The notes under the pieces are model-generated. The model saw nothing but the letters and a program-made list of their open reading frames with translations, was not told where the DNA came from and ran no database searches. From contig CALAZZ010000154.1 of NCBI GenBank assembly GCA_937926515.1, positions 1 through 26,017 of the forward strand: a stretch of 26,017 nt of DNA, written 5' to 3'. Below, in pieces: positions 1 through 7,898 of this stretch; the stretch's first letter is position 1; every line of letters begins with the position of its first letter. The position numbers and the translations under genes were made by a program. The stretch is from an uncultured Bacteroidales bacterium (lineage in GTDB: Bacteria; Bacteroidota; Bacteroidia; Bacteroidales; F082).

Positions 1-282
1 GAAAGCCAAGATACAGGTATTGCTCCGGATAATCCTTACATCATGAAGGAATTGCTTGCAGAAAAAAAACTGCAGTTTAATGTTCAAGCCGAAAAGGCAG
101 GTCAGGCCCAGATGTCCATTGAGCATAAGTCTGAAAATATTATGCATGAAGAGTCAATCCTTATAAACCACCCTAGGCATAATTGGTTTTTGTTTGACCT
201 GCAGCATCTCCCATCAGGCGAATACATCCTTAACATAAAGATGGAACAAATACGACTCTCGCAAAACTTCGTTCTGCCATGA
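1..282 (+). CDS. C-terminal end of an exported protein, sorting-domain-like tail (partial)
   Basis: The frame is open from base 1, so the gene begins outside the window; 93 residues are visible before the TGA. The last 70 or so residues resemble a type IX secretion C-terminal sorting domain: short beta-strand-like segments, then a 'LPSGEYILNI' stretch and a final strand ending 'NFVLP'. The fit is by pattern only, and a different small beta-sandwich domain is possible. The stop codon overlaps the start of queE in an ATGA, so the two genes are translationally coupled. The function of the missing N-terminal part cannot be judged. Confidence 0.6.
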   Translation, partial: ESQDTGIAPDNPYIMKELLAEKKLQFNVQAEKAGQAQMSIEHKSENIMHEESILINHPRHNWFLFDLQHLPSGEYILNIKMEQIRLSQNFVLP

Positions 283-914
283 GTCAAAAGCATTCGAACG
301 ATCTTTTTGAAGGAGGGCGCAAGCTCCCCCTGATGGAAGAATTTTATACCATCCAGGGCGAAGGCCATAATATGGGTAGTGCGGCATATTTCATCAGGAT
401 AGGTGGTTGTGATGTTGGATGTCATTGGTGCGATACCAAGCCCAGCTGGGACGCCACACTCTTCCCCCCTGTTTCGGCTGATGAAATCGCTGATCGTGCA
501 GCTTCATTTCCAGCAAAGACGGTTGTGGTTACCGGAGGTGAACCATCCTTGTATGCCCTTGATTATTTCACGTCGAGAATTAAGTCAATGGGCATCAGGA
601 CCATGGTTGAGACCTCAGGAGCACATCCACTTTCAGGACACTGGGATTGGATATGTCTGTCGCCTAAGAAATTTTCGCCGCCAAAACCGGCCATATACAA
701 TATCGCAAACGAGCTGAAAGTTATCATTGAGAAAGAAACAGATATTGAATGGGCCGAAAAAAATGCAAGCTTGGTGTCACCTTCCTGTTTGCTTTATTTG
801 CAACCCGAATGGAGCGTCTCAGAACAGATCATGCCTGTAATTATAGATTATGTCATGAAACATCCGCAGTGGCAAATAAGCCTGCAAAGCCACAAATACA
901 TGCGTATTCCCTAA
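279..914 (+). CDS. queE: 7-carboxy-7-deazaguanine synthase (QueE), radical SAM
   Basis: QueE converts 6-carboxytetrahydropterin to 7-carboxy-7-deazaguanine in the cytoplasm, a step towards preQ0 and queuosine in tRNA. The 211-residue protein shows the family features: 'TIQGEG' near residue 24, the radical-SAM cluster motif C44-x3-C48-x2-C51 inside 'GGCDVGCHWCD', a 'TGGEPS' SAM-binding loop near residue 106, and the typical 'HKYMRIP' C-terminus. Length is normal for the family. The ATG overlaps the stop of the upstream gene, and the TAA shares its last base with the ATG of the downstream PorE-like gene. No other queuosine gene lies nearby, so the cluster looks like a packing of unrelated genes rather than a pathway operon. 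Confidence 0.93.
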   Translation: MSQKHSNDLFEGGRKLPLMEEFYTIQGEGHNMGSAAYFIRIGGCDVGCHWCDTKPSWDATLFPPVSADEIADRAASFPAKTVVVTGGEPSLYALDYFTSRIKSMGIRTMVETSGAHPLSGHWDWICLSPKKFSPPKPAIYNIANELKVIIEKETDIEWAEKNASLVSPSCLLYLQPEWSVSEQIMPVIIDYVMKHPQWQISLQSHKYMRIP

Positions 915-2854
915 TGAAAAGCCGCCTTTCCCTAACGGTTATTCTGCTTCTTTTTGCAGGAGTTCTCAGTGTTCAGTCACAAACCATCGAGTTATCTACT
1001 GGTTCATCCAGGGCACAACGTCATTATCAAAAAGGCGAGTCAGCGTATATCAGTGGAAATATGGAAGGGGCAAAGCAATCACTGCTTAAGGCTGTTAAGG
1101 CTGATGATGAATTTATTGAAGCATGGCTCTTGCTCGGAGATGTATATCATGAGCTGGAGTTATACAACAGCTCACGAGATGCATTTAAAAAAGCTGTTGA
1201 ACTGGATGAGAAATTCTTTCCGGGGGCCTTGTACTTTATAGCCCGCCTTGCCTGGGAGGCCTTTGATTATGAGGAAGCAGCGCTGTATGCCGTAAGGTTT
1301 CTCAGTTATGCTTCAATAAGTAGTGAAATGCAAACACGCGCACAGGATATTTACGAAAGAGCAAGTTTTGCGCTTTGGACCATGAATAATCCTGTGGACT
1401 TCGACCCGGTGAACCTGGGCCAGCATGTGAATACCGTTGCAGACGAATATATCAATGCCATCAGACTGGATGACAGCCTGTTGTTTTTTACACGCCGTTA
1501 TGAAGCGGAAGGGTTTGCAGTTCACGGAAGGTATAATGAGCATTTCTTTATTAGCACACGTGATTCGGTGGGCTGGCAGCAAGCACAGCAACTGCATACT
1601 CACTGGCAGCGCACTGATAATATGGGGGCATTAAGCATTTCGGCTGACGGACTGACCATGTTCTTCGCTGCCTGTGGATGGCCCGAAGGTTACGGCAGCT
1701 GCGATCTGTACACTTCGCAATTTGATGGAATAAACTGGTCCCTGCCCCGTAACCTTGGGAGCCATATCAACACGGGCAGCTGGGAGTCGCAACCATCAAT
1801 TTCTGCAGATGGTACTGAGCTATATTTTGTGAGCCGCAGACCTGGCGGTCAGGGTGGTTCAGATATCTGGTTGAGCCATAGACTGGAAAACGGCAGCTGG
1901 AGCAGGCCGGTGAACCTGGGTGATCAGATCAATACACCCGGCAATGAGATGGCACCCTATATCCACCCCGATGGCATGACGCTCTACTTTTCATCAGATG
2001 GGCATATCGGTTTGGGTGGAGCTGACCTTTTCTTAAGCCGTCGAGATGAAACAGGCCGATGGCAGGAACCCATCAACCTGGGTTATCCGATCAATACGCC
2101 TGACGATGAGATCAATATTATTGTAAGTACCCGGGGCGACATAGCTTATATGTCGGCTGTGCGTGATGAGGGTTATGGATCATTCGACATCTACACCTTC
2201 GAACTTGCACATGATTTAAGTGCCAAACCGGTGTCATGGCTCAATACCATAGTAACAGATATTGACAGTGGTACTCCATTGGTGGCTGAATTCAGCCTGG
2301 TTGACCTTGCGAAATCGACCGTGGTGCAAAGTGGCCGCACCGCCATGCCCGGAGGCAGCTTCTTGATCAGCCTGCCATCAGGGAAGGAGTATGCCTTACA
2401 TATTCAAAAAGAAGGTTATCTGTTTTATTCCGAATATTTTGAACTTACTGACGAAACCGAGAGCAGGCCATTCCTCATTCAAGCTGAGTTGCAACCTGTT
2501 CGTCATGGTAGTACGGTTGTGTTAAACAATATATTCTTTGATCTGGATCAGTCCGAGCTCAAGCCCGAATCTTTTACTGAGTTGGTATTGTTGGCTGATT
2601 TTCTTAAATCGAGTCCCGATATTGTGATCGAACTTGGTGGCCATACCGACAATATCGGTAGCGAAGCATACAACCTGGATCTCTCGCAACGACGTGCCCT
2701 GGCGGTACGAAATTTCTTAACTGATAATGAAATACACGAAGATCGAATACTGGTCAGAGGCTACGGTGCATCAAAACCTGTTGCTGATAATGAAACGGAG
2801 GCCGGAAGGGCTTTAAACCGGCGTACGGAGATGCGCATTCTGGGCGAAAAATAG
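914..2854 (+). CDS. PorE-like envelope protein: TPR, beta-propeller, regulatory-like fold, OmpA
   Basis: This is a 646-residue exported protein. An in-frame ATG further upstream at 749 would bury the signal peptide inside queE, so the ATG at 914 is chosen. Residues 1-23 are a signal peptide. TPR-like helices cover about 33-150. Four or more propeller repeats carrying the recurring 'NLG..INT' signature and 'LYF.S.R' strands cover about 165-425. A carboxypeptidase-regulatory-like beta domain covers about 435-520. An OmpA C-terminal peptidoglycan-binding domain, with 'GGHTDN' and 'LSQRRALAV', closes the protein. This order is that of PorE, the periplasmic peptidoglycan anchor of the type IX secretion system. 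PorE is a lipoprotein, but no lipobox cysteine is visible here. Bacteroidota carry several paralogues of this architecture, so the secretion role is likely but not certain. Confidence 0.85.
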   Translation: MKSRLSLTVILLLFAGVLSVQSQTIELSTGSSRAQRHYQKGESAYISGNMEGAKQSLLKAVKADDEFIEAWLLLGDVYHELELYNSSRDAFKKAVELDEKFFPGALYFIARLAWEAFDYEEAALYAVRFLSYASISSEMQTRAQDIYERASFALWTMNNPVDFDPVNLGQHVNTVADEYINAIRLDDSLLFFTRRYEAEGFAVHGRYNEHFFISTRDSVGWQQAQQLHTHWQRTDNMGALSISADGLTMFFAACGWPEGYGSCDLYTSQFDGINWSLPRNLGSHINTGSWESQPSISADGTELYFVSRRPGGQGGSDIWLSHRLENGSWSRPVNLGDQINTPGNEMAPYIHPDGMTLYFSSDGHIGLGGADLFLSRRDETGRWQEPINLGYPINTPDDEINIIVSTRGDIAYMSAVRDEGYGSFDIYTFELAHDLSAKPVSWLNTIVTDIDSGTPLVAEFSLVDLAKSTVVQSGRTAMPGGSFLISLPSGKEYALHIQKEGYLFYSEYFELTDETESRPFLIQAELQPVRHGSTVVLNNIFFDLDQSELKPESFTELVLLADFLKSSPDIVIELGGHTDNIGSEAYNLDLSQRRALAVRNFLTDNEIHEDRILVRGYGASKPVADNETEAGRALNRRTEMRILGEK

Positions 2855-2863
2855 TGGCTTATC

Positions 2864-4141
2864 TCAGATCAGGCGCCTGAGTCTGAATCGAAAATTTAAT
2901 ATCTCACCTTCCCGGTATATAACCAAATCGATTCTTCTGCCAGGCCTTAGGCGCATCATACTGTTTAAATCACCCAGGCTTAATTGTGCTGCATATTGCC
3001 CGTTTGCACGTAGAATGATATCACCCTGTAAAACATCAGCCTCACTTGCAGGGGAACCGTCAATAACATTTAAAACCCTGAATGTTTTGTAATTCTTTCC
3101 TTCAGCAACGAGGTCAATACCACTTAGGTTGAACTCAAATTTACGATTAAACTTCGTGTTTTTTCTCAGATAAATAAGTTCGTTGGCAAAATCATAGGTG
3201 GTGGTGAATCGGCTCAATATTTCGCCACCAATAGATCCACGTCTACCAAGGCTTTCAAACAAACGGGGATCACTGTACCCTTCGGTGAATGAAGCAAGTA
3301 TGTCTTCAAATTCGAATGTACCAATCTCAATAGATTTGATTCGCCCCAGAAAACCTGACAGTTCGCCTCCCAGGCCCCAACCTATAATGGTTTGTATAAC
3401 ACTGTCTGGAAGCTTAAGCCTTGCGTCACTGTCCACTTCAAGCAGTATCCCATGGCTTGCTCCCGAATCAATAAGTAGCTTAGCATCAATTTCTTCTAAA
3501 TCATCTTGTATGATCTTGGCACTTAAATATGGCCTTCCGAATTCCACATTGATCGGCAGGTCAATATGTCGGCGTTTCTGTTTAAACCGCCCTTGATTAA
3601 AGACGACAATCCGGTGTCTTGAATAGTTGATCTGTACAACGAAAGAATTAAAAAAATCATAGCCGATAATCCCGTGAACTTCGACACCCAGATGTGTACT
3701 TAACTTCAAAAAATCTTCCTGCAATACAACCATCGTTTGATTGGTTCCGGTGATACCGGGAAGTGATATTTTCAAACCGTCCATTACAAATGCATTGATG
3801 TGCCTTTGTTCTCCAACGCCCGCTATTTGAACGGGGCGTGCATCCTCGTGCCTGGTGAACAGGCCAACTTCATCTATCAATAGCGTACTTCTGACACCAG
3901 TATCCAGTAAAAACTGCAAATCAAGTGTATCATTGATGGTAACCGGCACGAGGATAAGATTGTTAACCAGCTTGAAATCGAATGATGTCCGGCGACTATT
4001 GTTGTCAATATGGTAGCCATCAGCGTAGGAAGCAGGCAGGAGCATGGATAAACAGCAATATATGGTCACAACGGACCTTATACAACCCGCAAGGTGATTC
4101 GCTGATTGTAATCTGATTATGCCATTCATTCTCATACGCAA
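2864..4141 (-). CDS. Exported retropepsin-like aspartyl protease with C-terminal PDZ domain
   Basis: The protein has up to 425 residues with an N-terminal hydrophobic segment ending in an 'ASYA' cleavage-like site near residue 40. ATG codons at residues 1, 3 and 5 are all possible starts. Two retropepsin-like halves each carry an active-site triad: D80-T-G in 'LLDTGVRST' and D225-S-G in 'LIDSGASHG', both embedded in hydrophobic strands. A PDZ-type domain occupies about 350-425 ('GSPASEADVLQGDIILRANG'). This architecture is common in Bacteroidota, where substrates are mostly unknown; a periplasmic protease role is inferred. The gene is convergent with the PorE-like gene, with only nine bases between the stops. 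Confidence 0.82.
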   Translation of the reverse strand: MRMRMNGIIRLQSANHLAGCIRSVVTIYCCLSMLLPASYADGYHIDNNSRRTSFDFKLVNNLILVPVTINDTLDLQFLLDTGVRSTLLIDEVGLFTRHEDARPVQIAGVGEQRHINAFVMDGLKISLPGITGTNQTMVVLQEDFLKLSTHLGVEVHGIIGYDFFNSFVVQINYSRHRIVVFNQGRFKQKRRHIDLPINVEFGRPYLSAKIIQDDLEEIDAKLLIDSGASHGILLEVDSDARLKLPDSVIQTIIGWGLGGELSGFLGRIKSIEIGTFEFEDILASFTEGYSDPRLFESLGRRGSIGGEILSRFTTTYDFANELIYLRKNTKFNRKFEFNLSGIDLVAEGKNYKTFRVLNVIDGSPASEADVLQGDIILRANGQYAAQLSLGDLNSMMRLRPGRRIDLVIYREGEILNFRFRLRRLI

Positions 4142-4207
4142 TTGTACAAACGATAGTTTAAATGTTAAGCTTATTTGCGGCGCCCATTTTATCTAATCTA
4201 AAAAAGA

Positions 4208-4215
4208 CAAATATA
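4208..4215 (-). promoter_or_regulatory. Candidate -7 box for the aspartyl protease gene
   Basis: Read on the minus strand this is TATATTTG, an exact match to the Bacteroidota TAnnTTTG element, about 65 bases upstream of the protease start. No TTG at the expected -33 distance was found, so support is limited. Confidence 0.35.
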
Positions 4216-4582
4216 TTGGAAAAAGGTTTCTGTAGGGTTAAATTTTCAAATGCAGAAGTTCGCCTTCAACACTAAAAGGTCGTCAGCCACTTCGAAAAAC
4301 TTGACATGATTTGATGAACTCCAAAGTTTCGAATAGAAAAAGTAAAGTTAAGATATGAGAATGATTTCATGATATTCATGATATTAATCTCAATAATTTC
4401 AGTTAATGATAGTAAATGCTTGAATATAAGTAATCTATTTGATTTAGATTTATTGCTGGTAGTTTATATTGTGTCTAAATTATCACCAATAACGACGGCA
4501 ATATCAGTTAATATACTGGTTATTAAGTATATAAAATAATTCCGGCTATTTTCCTGCTTAGGCCTGTGCTTTACTGTTTTGA

Positions 4583-4611
4583 TTGAAAATTAGCTTTTTT
4601 ACTTAATTTTG
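4583..4611 (+). promoter_or_regulatory. Candidate Bacteroidota promoter for the aminomutase operon
   Basis: A TTG at 4583-4585 is followed after 18 bases by TAATTTTG at 4604-4611, an exact TAnnTTTG box; a TTTTG at 4577-4581 gives an alternative 22-base spacing. The predicted start near 4618 would leave a leader of about 280 nt before the ATG. A second TAATTTTG at 4642-4649 lacks a well-placed -33 element. Confidence 0.45.
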
Positions 4612-4899
4612 TAATCATATTAAAACCTCAGATTGTGACTTTAATTTTGAGCCATATCAGCAGGAAGAGGATTCAGCACAGGGTCAATTCCTCATTGAGT
4701 TTGACAAATCCGTTGGCAGTTATTTCTCATTTCCGCACTGATCATGACCCGCCTGAATAAAACATTTCGGTATTGCATTTATAAGTCAAGGTGATATGTT
4801 ACAATGCAACTGATCTAATCCAAGCATGATTCATAAAAAATGCAGGATCAAATACCGACCGTAAGCGAATAATTATCAAACTGTAAATATTAAAACAAA

Positions 4900-6483
4900 A
4901 TGAACAACGAAGTTTTAGCCTTAAAAGAGAAAGCGTTACTTTTCAATGACGATGATATTCAACATATGATGGATCGTTTTCATTATACCGATGAAACCAA
5001 GTCGATTATCATCAATGAGGATCTTCTACCGAAAGGAGTGTTGCACCGTTTACATTCATCATTTCCGAACTACTCAGGGCTGAAGGAAAAAGCCGAATTC
5101 CATTTTAATGAGAAAAAGAATTACATAGGACTCAAAGGATTTCGCGAAATCGTTGAGGTGCTGGCGAAATATGGGATTGAGATTGACCACCTGGAAGAGC
5201 GCGAACTATTCATCAAGGTTTACCGGTTCATGGCTACCAAGCATGTATTGAATACCATTAATTGGGCGGATTATAAACATGATTCCGTATTTCAACTTGT
5301 TTTTCCTCAGCCGGGCATGATGCGGCCTGATGTAAAAAAAGCCTATCTGGAAGCTGGCAGTGAACAGGAGCGTGAAAGGATCATCAAGGAATACATCAAG
5401 GAAACCAATCCGCATGATGGTAAGCAAAAGTTGAATAAACCTACTTTCTATAAAGAGGATGGCGAAATTGAGGTAGTCGAAGGAAGCCAACACAAATACC
5501 CACAATGTCAACTAATTTTTGATGTGCAGACACAAAACTGTTTTGCATTTTGCAATTATTGCTTCCGCCATGCCCAAGTTCGTGGTGATGAGGATATGTT
5601 CGTTCAGAAAGATATCCATCAAATCCATGAATACCTCAAGCAGCATAAGGAAGTCACTGATGTGCTGATCACCGGAGGTGATGCCGGCTACCTCTCAGCT
5701 GACCGTTTTGAGGAGTATATCACCCCCATCATCGAAGATCCTGATTTGATGCATATCAGAACAATACGTCTGGGCACACGCATATTGACCTATAACCCCG
5801 AACTCATCATCACTCCCGAATACAACAGGATGCTTAAACTCATCAAAAAGCTTTATGACAACGGCATTCAGCTGGTCTTGATGTCGCACTTTTCATCACC
5901 ACGCGAGTTGATGAATCCAAGCACTATTGCAGCCATACGCAGGCTGAAAGCTCATGGTGCCACGATCAAGAGCCAAAGCCCGATCATGACAAATATCAGC
6001 CTTTTCAGAACCAAGACAGGTGAAGTAGACATTGACCGTTCAGCCCAAAACTGGATCGACCTCGGGAACCTCTTTGCCACCCTTGGAGTTGGGTTCCACT
6101 CCATGTATTGTGCAAGGCCAACAGGTGAACATCATTATTTCACCAATCCCCTTGCTGAAATTAACAAGGTCTTTAGCAAGGTGTATCGCTCACTTGCGTC
6201 CATCAACAGGCCTTCGCGATATATCACCATGACCTCCTCAGCGGGCAAAACCTCATTGCTTGGCACAGTGCAGCTTCATGGAGAAACACTTTTTGCTCTA
6301 AAATTTAACGAATCACGCAATATGGAATGGATGGATCAGGTGTATCTGGCCAAATATGATGAGCACGAGAATACCATTGCCAACCTGAAACCTTTTGGTG
6401 CTGACAAGCATTTTTATGAAGATGAGCTTGAGGAAATTGAACGCAATCTCGAAACCTCCATTGAAACAGGTAGAAAGAAGTAG
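4900..6483 (+). CDS. KamA-family radical SAM/PLP 2,3-aminomutase, substrate uncertain
   Basis: The family moves the alpha-amino group of an amino acid to the beta carbon using SAM, a [4Fe-4S] cluster and PLP. The cluster motif is C214-x3-C218-x2-C221, followed by R223, which matches the carboxylate-binding Arg of lysine 2,3-aminomutase. 'ITGGD' (257-261) fits the SAM-binding glycines, and K450 in 'SSAGKT' fits the PLP lysine of the 'GGGGKT' motif. Aligned from memory with the Clostridium subterminale enzyme, the two aspartates that bind the lysine epsilon-amine (D293, D330) become A405 (next to R406) and T443. The cysteine-rich C-terminal zinc site is also missing. At 527 residues it is about 100 longer than the clostridial enzyme, mostly at the N-terminus. 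It heads a five-gene operon. The family is secure; calling it a lysine aminomutase would not be. Confidence 0.88.
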   Translation: MNNEVLALKEKALLFNDDDIQHMMDRFHYTDETKSIIINEDLLPKGVLHRLHSSFPNYSGLKEKAEFHFNEKKNYIGLKGFREIVEVLAKYGIEIDHLEERELFIKVYRFMATKHVLNTINWADYKHDSVFQLVFPQPGMMRPDVKKAYLEAGSEQERERIIKEYIKETNPHDGKQKLNKPTFYKEDGEIEVVEGSQHKYPQCQLIFDVQTQNCFAFCNYCFRHAQVRGDEDMFVQKDIHQIHEYLKQHKEVTDVLITGGDAGYLSADRFEEYITPIIEDPDLMHIRTIRLGTRILTYNPELIITPEYNRMLKLIKKLYDNGIQLVLMSHFSSPRELMNPSTIAAIRRLKAHGATIKSQSPIMTNISLFRTKTGEVDIDRSAQNWIDLGNLFATLGVGFHSMYCARPTGEHHYFTNPLAEINKVFSKVYRSLASINRPSRYITMTSSAGKTSLLGTVQLHGETLFALKFNESRNMEWMDQVYLAKYDEHENTIANLKPFGADKHFYEDELEEIERNLETSIETGRKK

Positions 6484-6501
6484 TAAACCAACTCATCTGA
6501 A

Positions 6502-7212
6502 ATGATTAATAAAGTAGTTAAAACACCGCTTGAAGCTGTTGCCGGTATTTTTGATGGAGCCACCGTGATGATCAGTGGGTTTGGCGAAGCCGGCAGCCCC
6601 ATCGAACTCATCCATGCACTGATTGACCAGGGAGCGAAAAACCTCACCGTGATAAGCAACAATACCGGAAACGGCCATATTGGGCTAGCCGCACTGATTG
6701 AAAACAGGCAAGTTAGCAAAATGATATGCTCTTTTCCCAGGACACAGCATTCGGTTGTGTTTCCTGAGCTTTACCGTAAGGGGGAAATAGAGCTTGAGTT
6801 GGTACCTCAGGGCACACTTGCAGAAAGGATCAGGGCTGGCGGTGCCGGCATACCGGCCTTTTTTACACCTACTTCAGTAAATACACCCCTGGCCGAAGGC
6901 AAAGAGGTAAGGATGTTTGATGGCAAACCCTTTGTGATGGAATACGGATTAAAAGCTGACTTTGCATTGGTCAAATGTAAAACTGCCGATACATACGGAA
7001 ACCTGCTGTTCAATAAAACTGCCAGAAACTTTGGACCTATCATGTGTATGGGAGCACGCCATGCCATCGTACAGGCAAGCCAGGTGGTTGAGGCCGGCTT
7101 GATTGACCCGGAGATCGTGGTTACACCTGGCATCTTTGTGAAAAAAATCGTTGAAGTGTCGAATCCGGTGAGTGAAAATCAACTTATACTTGAAGAAAGG
7201 AGGTATCCGTGA
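6502..7212 (+). CDS. 3-oxoacid CoA-transferase subunit A, 3-oxoadipate (PcaI) type
   Basis: This is subunit A of a family I CoA transferase, which moves CoA from a donor such as succinyl-CoA or acetyl-CoA to a 3-oxoacid in the cytoplasm. The 236-residue protein has the glycine-rich 'ISGFGEAGSP' loop at 24-33. The segments 'NNTGNGHIGLAAL', 'CSFPR' and 'ARNFGPIM' are close to PcaI of 3-oxoadipate CoA-transferase and less like AtoD. It starts 18 bases after the aminomutase stop and overlaps the subunit B start, so the pair is co-translated. In this operon it should activate the beta-keto acid produced by the aminotransferase. Acetoacetate remains a possible substrate, since subfamily resemblance does not fix specificity. 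Confidence 0.88.
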   Translation: MINKVVKTPLEAVAGIFDGATVMISGFGEAGSPIELIHALIDQGAKNLTVISNNTGNGHIGLAALIENRQVSKMICSFPRTQHSVVFPELYRKGEIELELVPQGTLAERIRAGGAGIPAFFTPTSVNTPLAEGKEVRMFDGKPFVMEYGLKADFALVKCKTADTYGNLLFNKTARNFGPIMCMGARHAIVQASQVVEAGLIDPEIVVTPGIFVKKIVEVSNPVSENQLILEERRYP

Positions 7213-7862
7213 GCATAGAAATTAAGAAAGGATGGAGCCGTGAGGAGATGGCACAGAAGATCGCCAGGGATATCCCGGACGGAGCCTATGTGAACCTTGG
7301 AATTGGGCTTCCTGAATTGGTCGCCAACTTCATTCCTGAAGGTAGAGAAGTGATTTTTCATACAGAAAATGGTTTACTCGGTGTTGGCCCATCACCTGTC
7401 AAGGAAATGGAAGATGATGAACTCATCAATGCAGGCAAGAAACCCGTTACCGCAATAAAAGGCGCCTGTTTCTTCCACCATGCCGACAGCTTTGCCATGA
7501 TACGCGGAGGTCATATTGACATCTGTGTTTTGGGCGCCTTCCAAATAGCTAAGGATGGAGACCTGGCCAATTGGTCAACAGGCGAACCTAAAGCTATTCC
7601 TGCCGTAGGTGGAGCCATGGATCTTGTGGAGGGGGTTAAAACCATATATGTGATCACACAGCATACCACCAAAAACGGAGACCCTAAAATAGTAGAGTCC
7701 TGCACATACCCACTCACAGGTAAGGGCGTTGTTGACAGGATATATACAGACCTGGCTGTGATCGATGTTATAGATAGAGGACTGATCGTGAGAGAGATGG
7801 CTCCTGGTATTGATAAAGACTATCTGCAAAGGAACACAGCAGCAAAATTGCATTGGGCTTAG
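7209..7862 (+). CDS. 3-oxoacid CoA-transferase subunit B, 3-oxoadipate (PcaJ) type
   Basis: This is the catalytic subunit partner of the preceding gene. It has 217 residues, with 'AYVNLGIGLP' at 26-35 and the active-site glutamate E53 in 'HTENGLLG', the residue that forms the glutamyl-CoA thioester in this family. 'FFHHADSFAMIRGGH', 'CVLGAFQ' and 'DLANW' are typical PcaJ/ScoB stretches. Translation starts at GTG within GTGA, overlapping the subunit A stop by four bases, the usual arrangement for these heterodimers. Together the two subunits are complete and show no loss of key residues. Confidence 0.9.
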   Translation: MSIEIKKGWSREEMAQKIARDIPDGAYVNLGIGLPELVANFIPEGREVIFHTENGLLGVGPSPVKEMEDDELINAGKKPVTAIKGACFFHHADSFAMIRGGHIDICVLGAFQIAKDGDLANWSTGEPKAIPAVGGAMDLVEGVKTIYVITQHTTKNGDPKIVESCTYPLTGKGVVDRIYTDLAVIDVIDRGLIVREMAPGIDKDYLQRNTAAKLHWA

Positions 7863-7898
7863 CAAACCATATGGAACAATCACTAAATTAATACACTT

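Larger units (their letters stand above)
4142..4899. other. AT-rich intergenic region with kamA-family gene leader
   Basis: No credible gene is seen in these 758 bases. The left part would contain the promoter of the minus-strand protease gene, and the right part the leader of the aminomutase operon. Minor structure seen: a tandem 9-mer TCATGATAT twice at 4367-4384, and an inverted repeat TTGCATT (4773-4779) / AATGCAA (4803-4809). No known riboswitch class was recognised in the leader. The bases just before the aminomutase ATG are A-rich without a Shine-Dalgarno site, as is usual in this phylum. Confidence 0.6.

Noticed and set aside
749..913. Upstream ATG extension of the PorE-like gene
   Set aside because: The added 55 residues lie over queE and would place the signal peptide internally.
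2869..2880. Palindrome TCAGGCGCCTGA at the end of the protease gene as a terminator between convergent genes
   Set aside because: No T-run follows on either strand and the bases are coding; kept only as a curiosity.
4367..4384. Tandem TCATGATAT repeat as part of a repeat array or operator
   Set aside because: Only two copies in very AT-rich DNA, with no regulator nearby.
4618..4899. Lysine riboswitch upstream of the aminomutase
   Set aside because: None of the conserved lysine-riboswitch core elements could be recognised, and this class is not typical for the phylum.
4900..6483. Straight annotation as lysine 2,3-aminomutase
   Set aside because: Both lysine side-chain contacts appear substituted and the downstream genes do not match the known lysine fermentation pathway.
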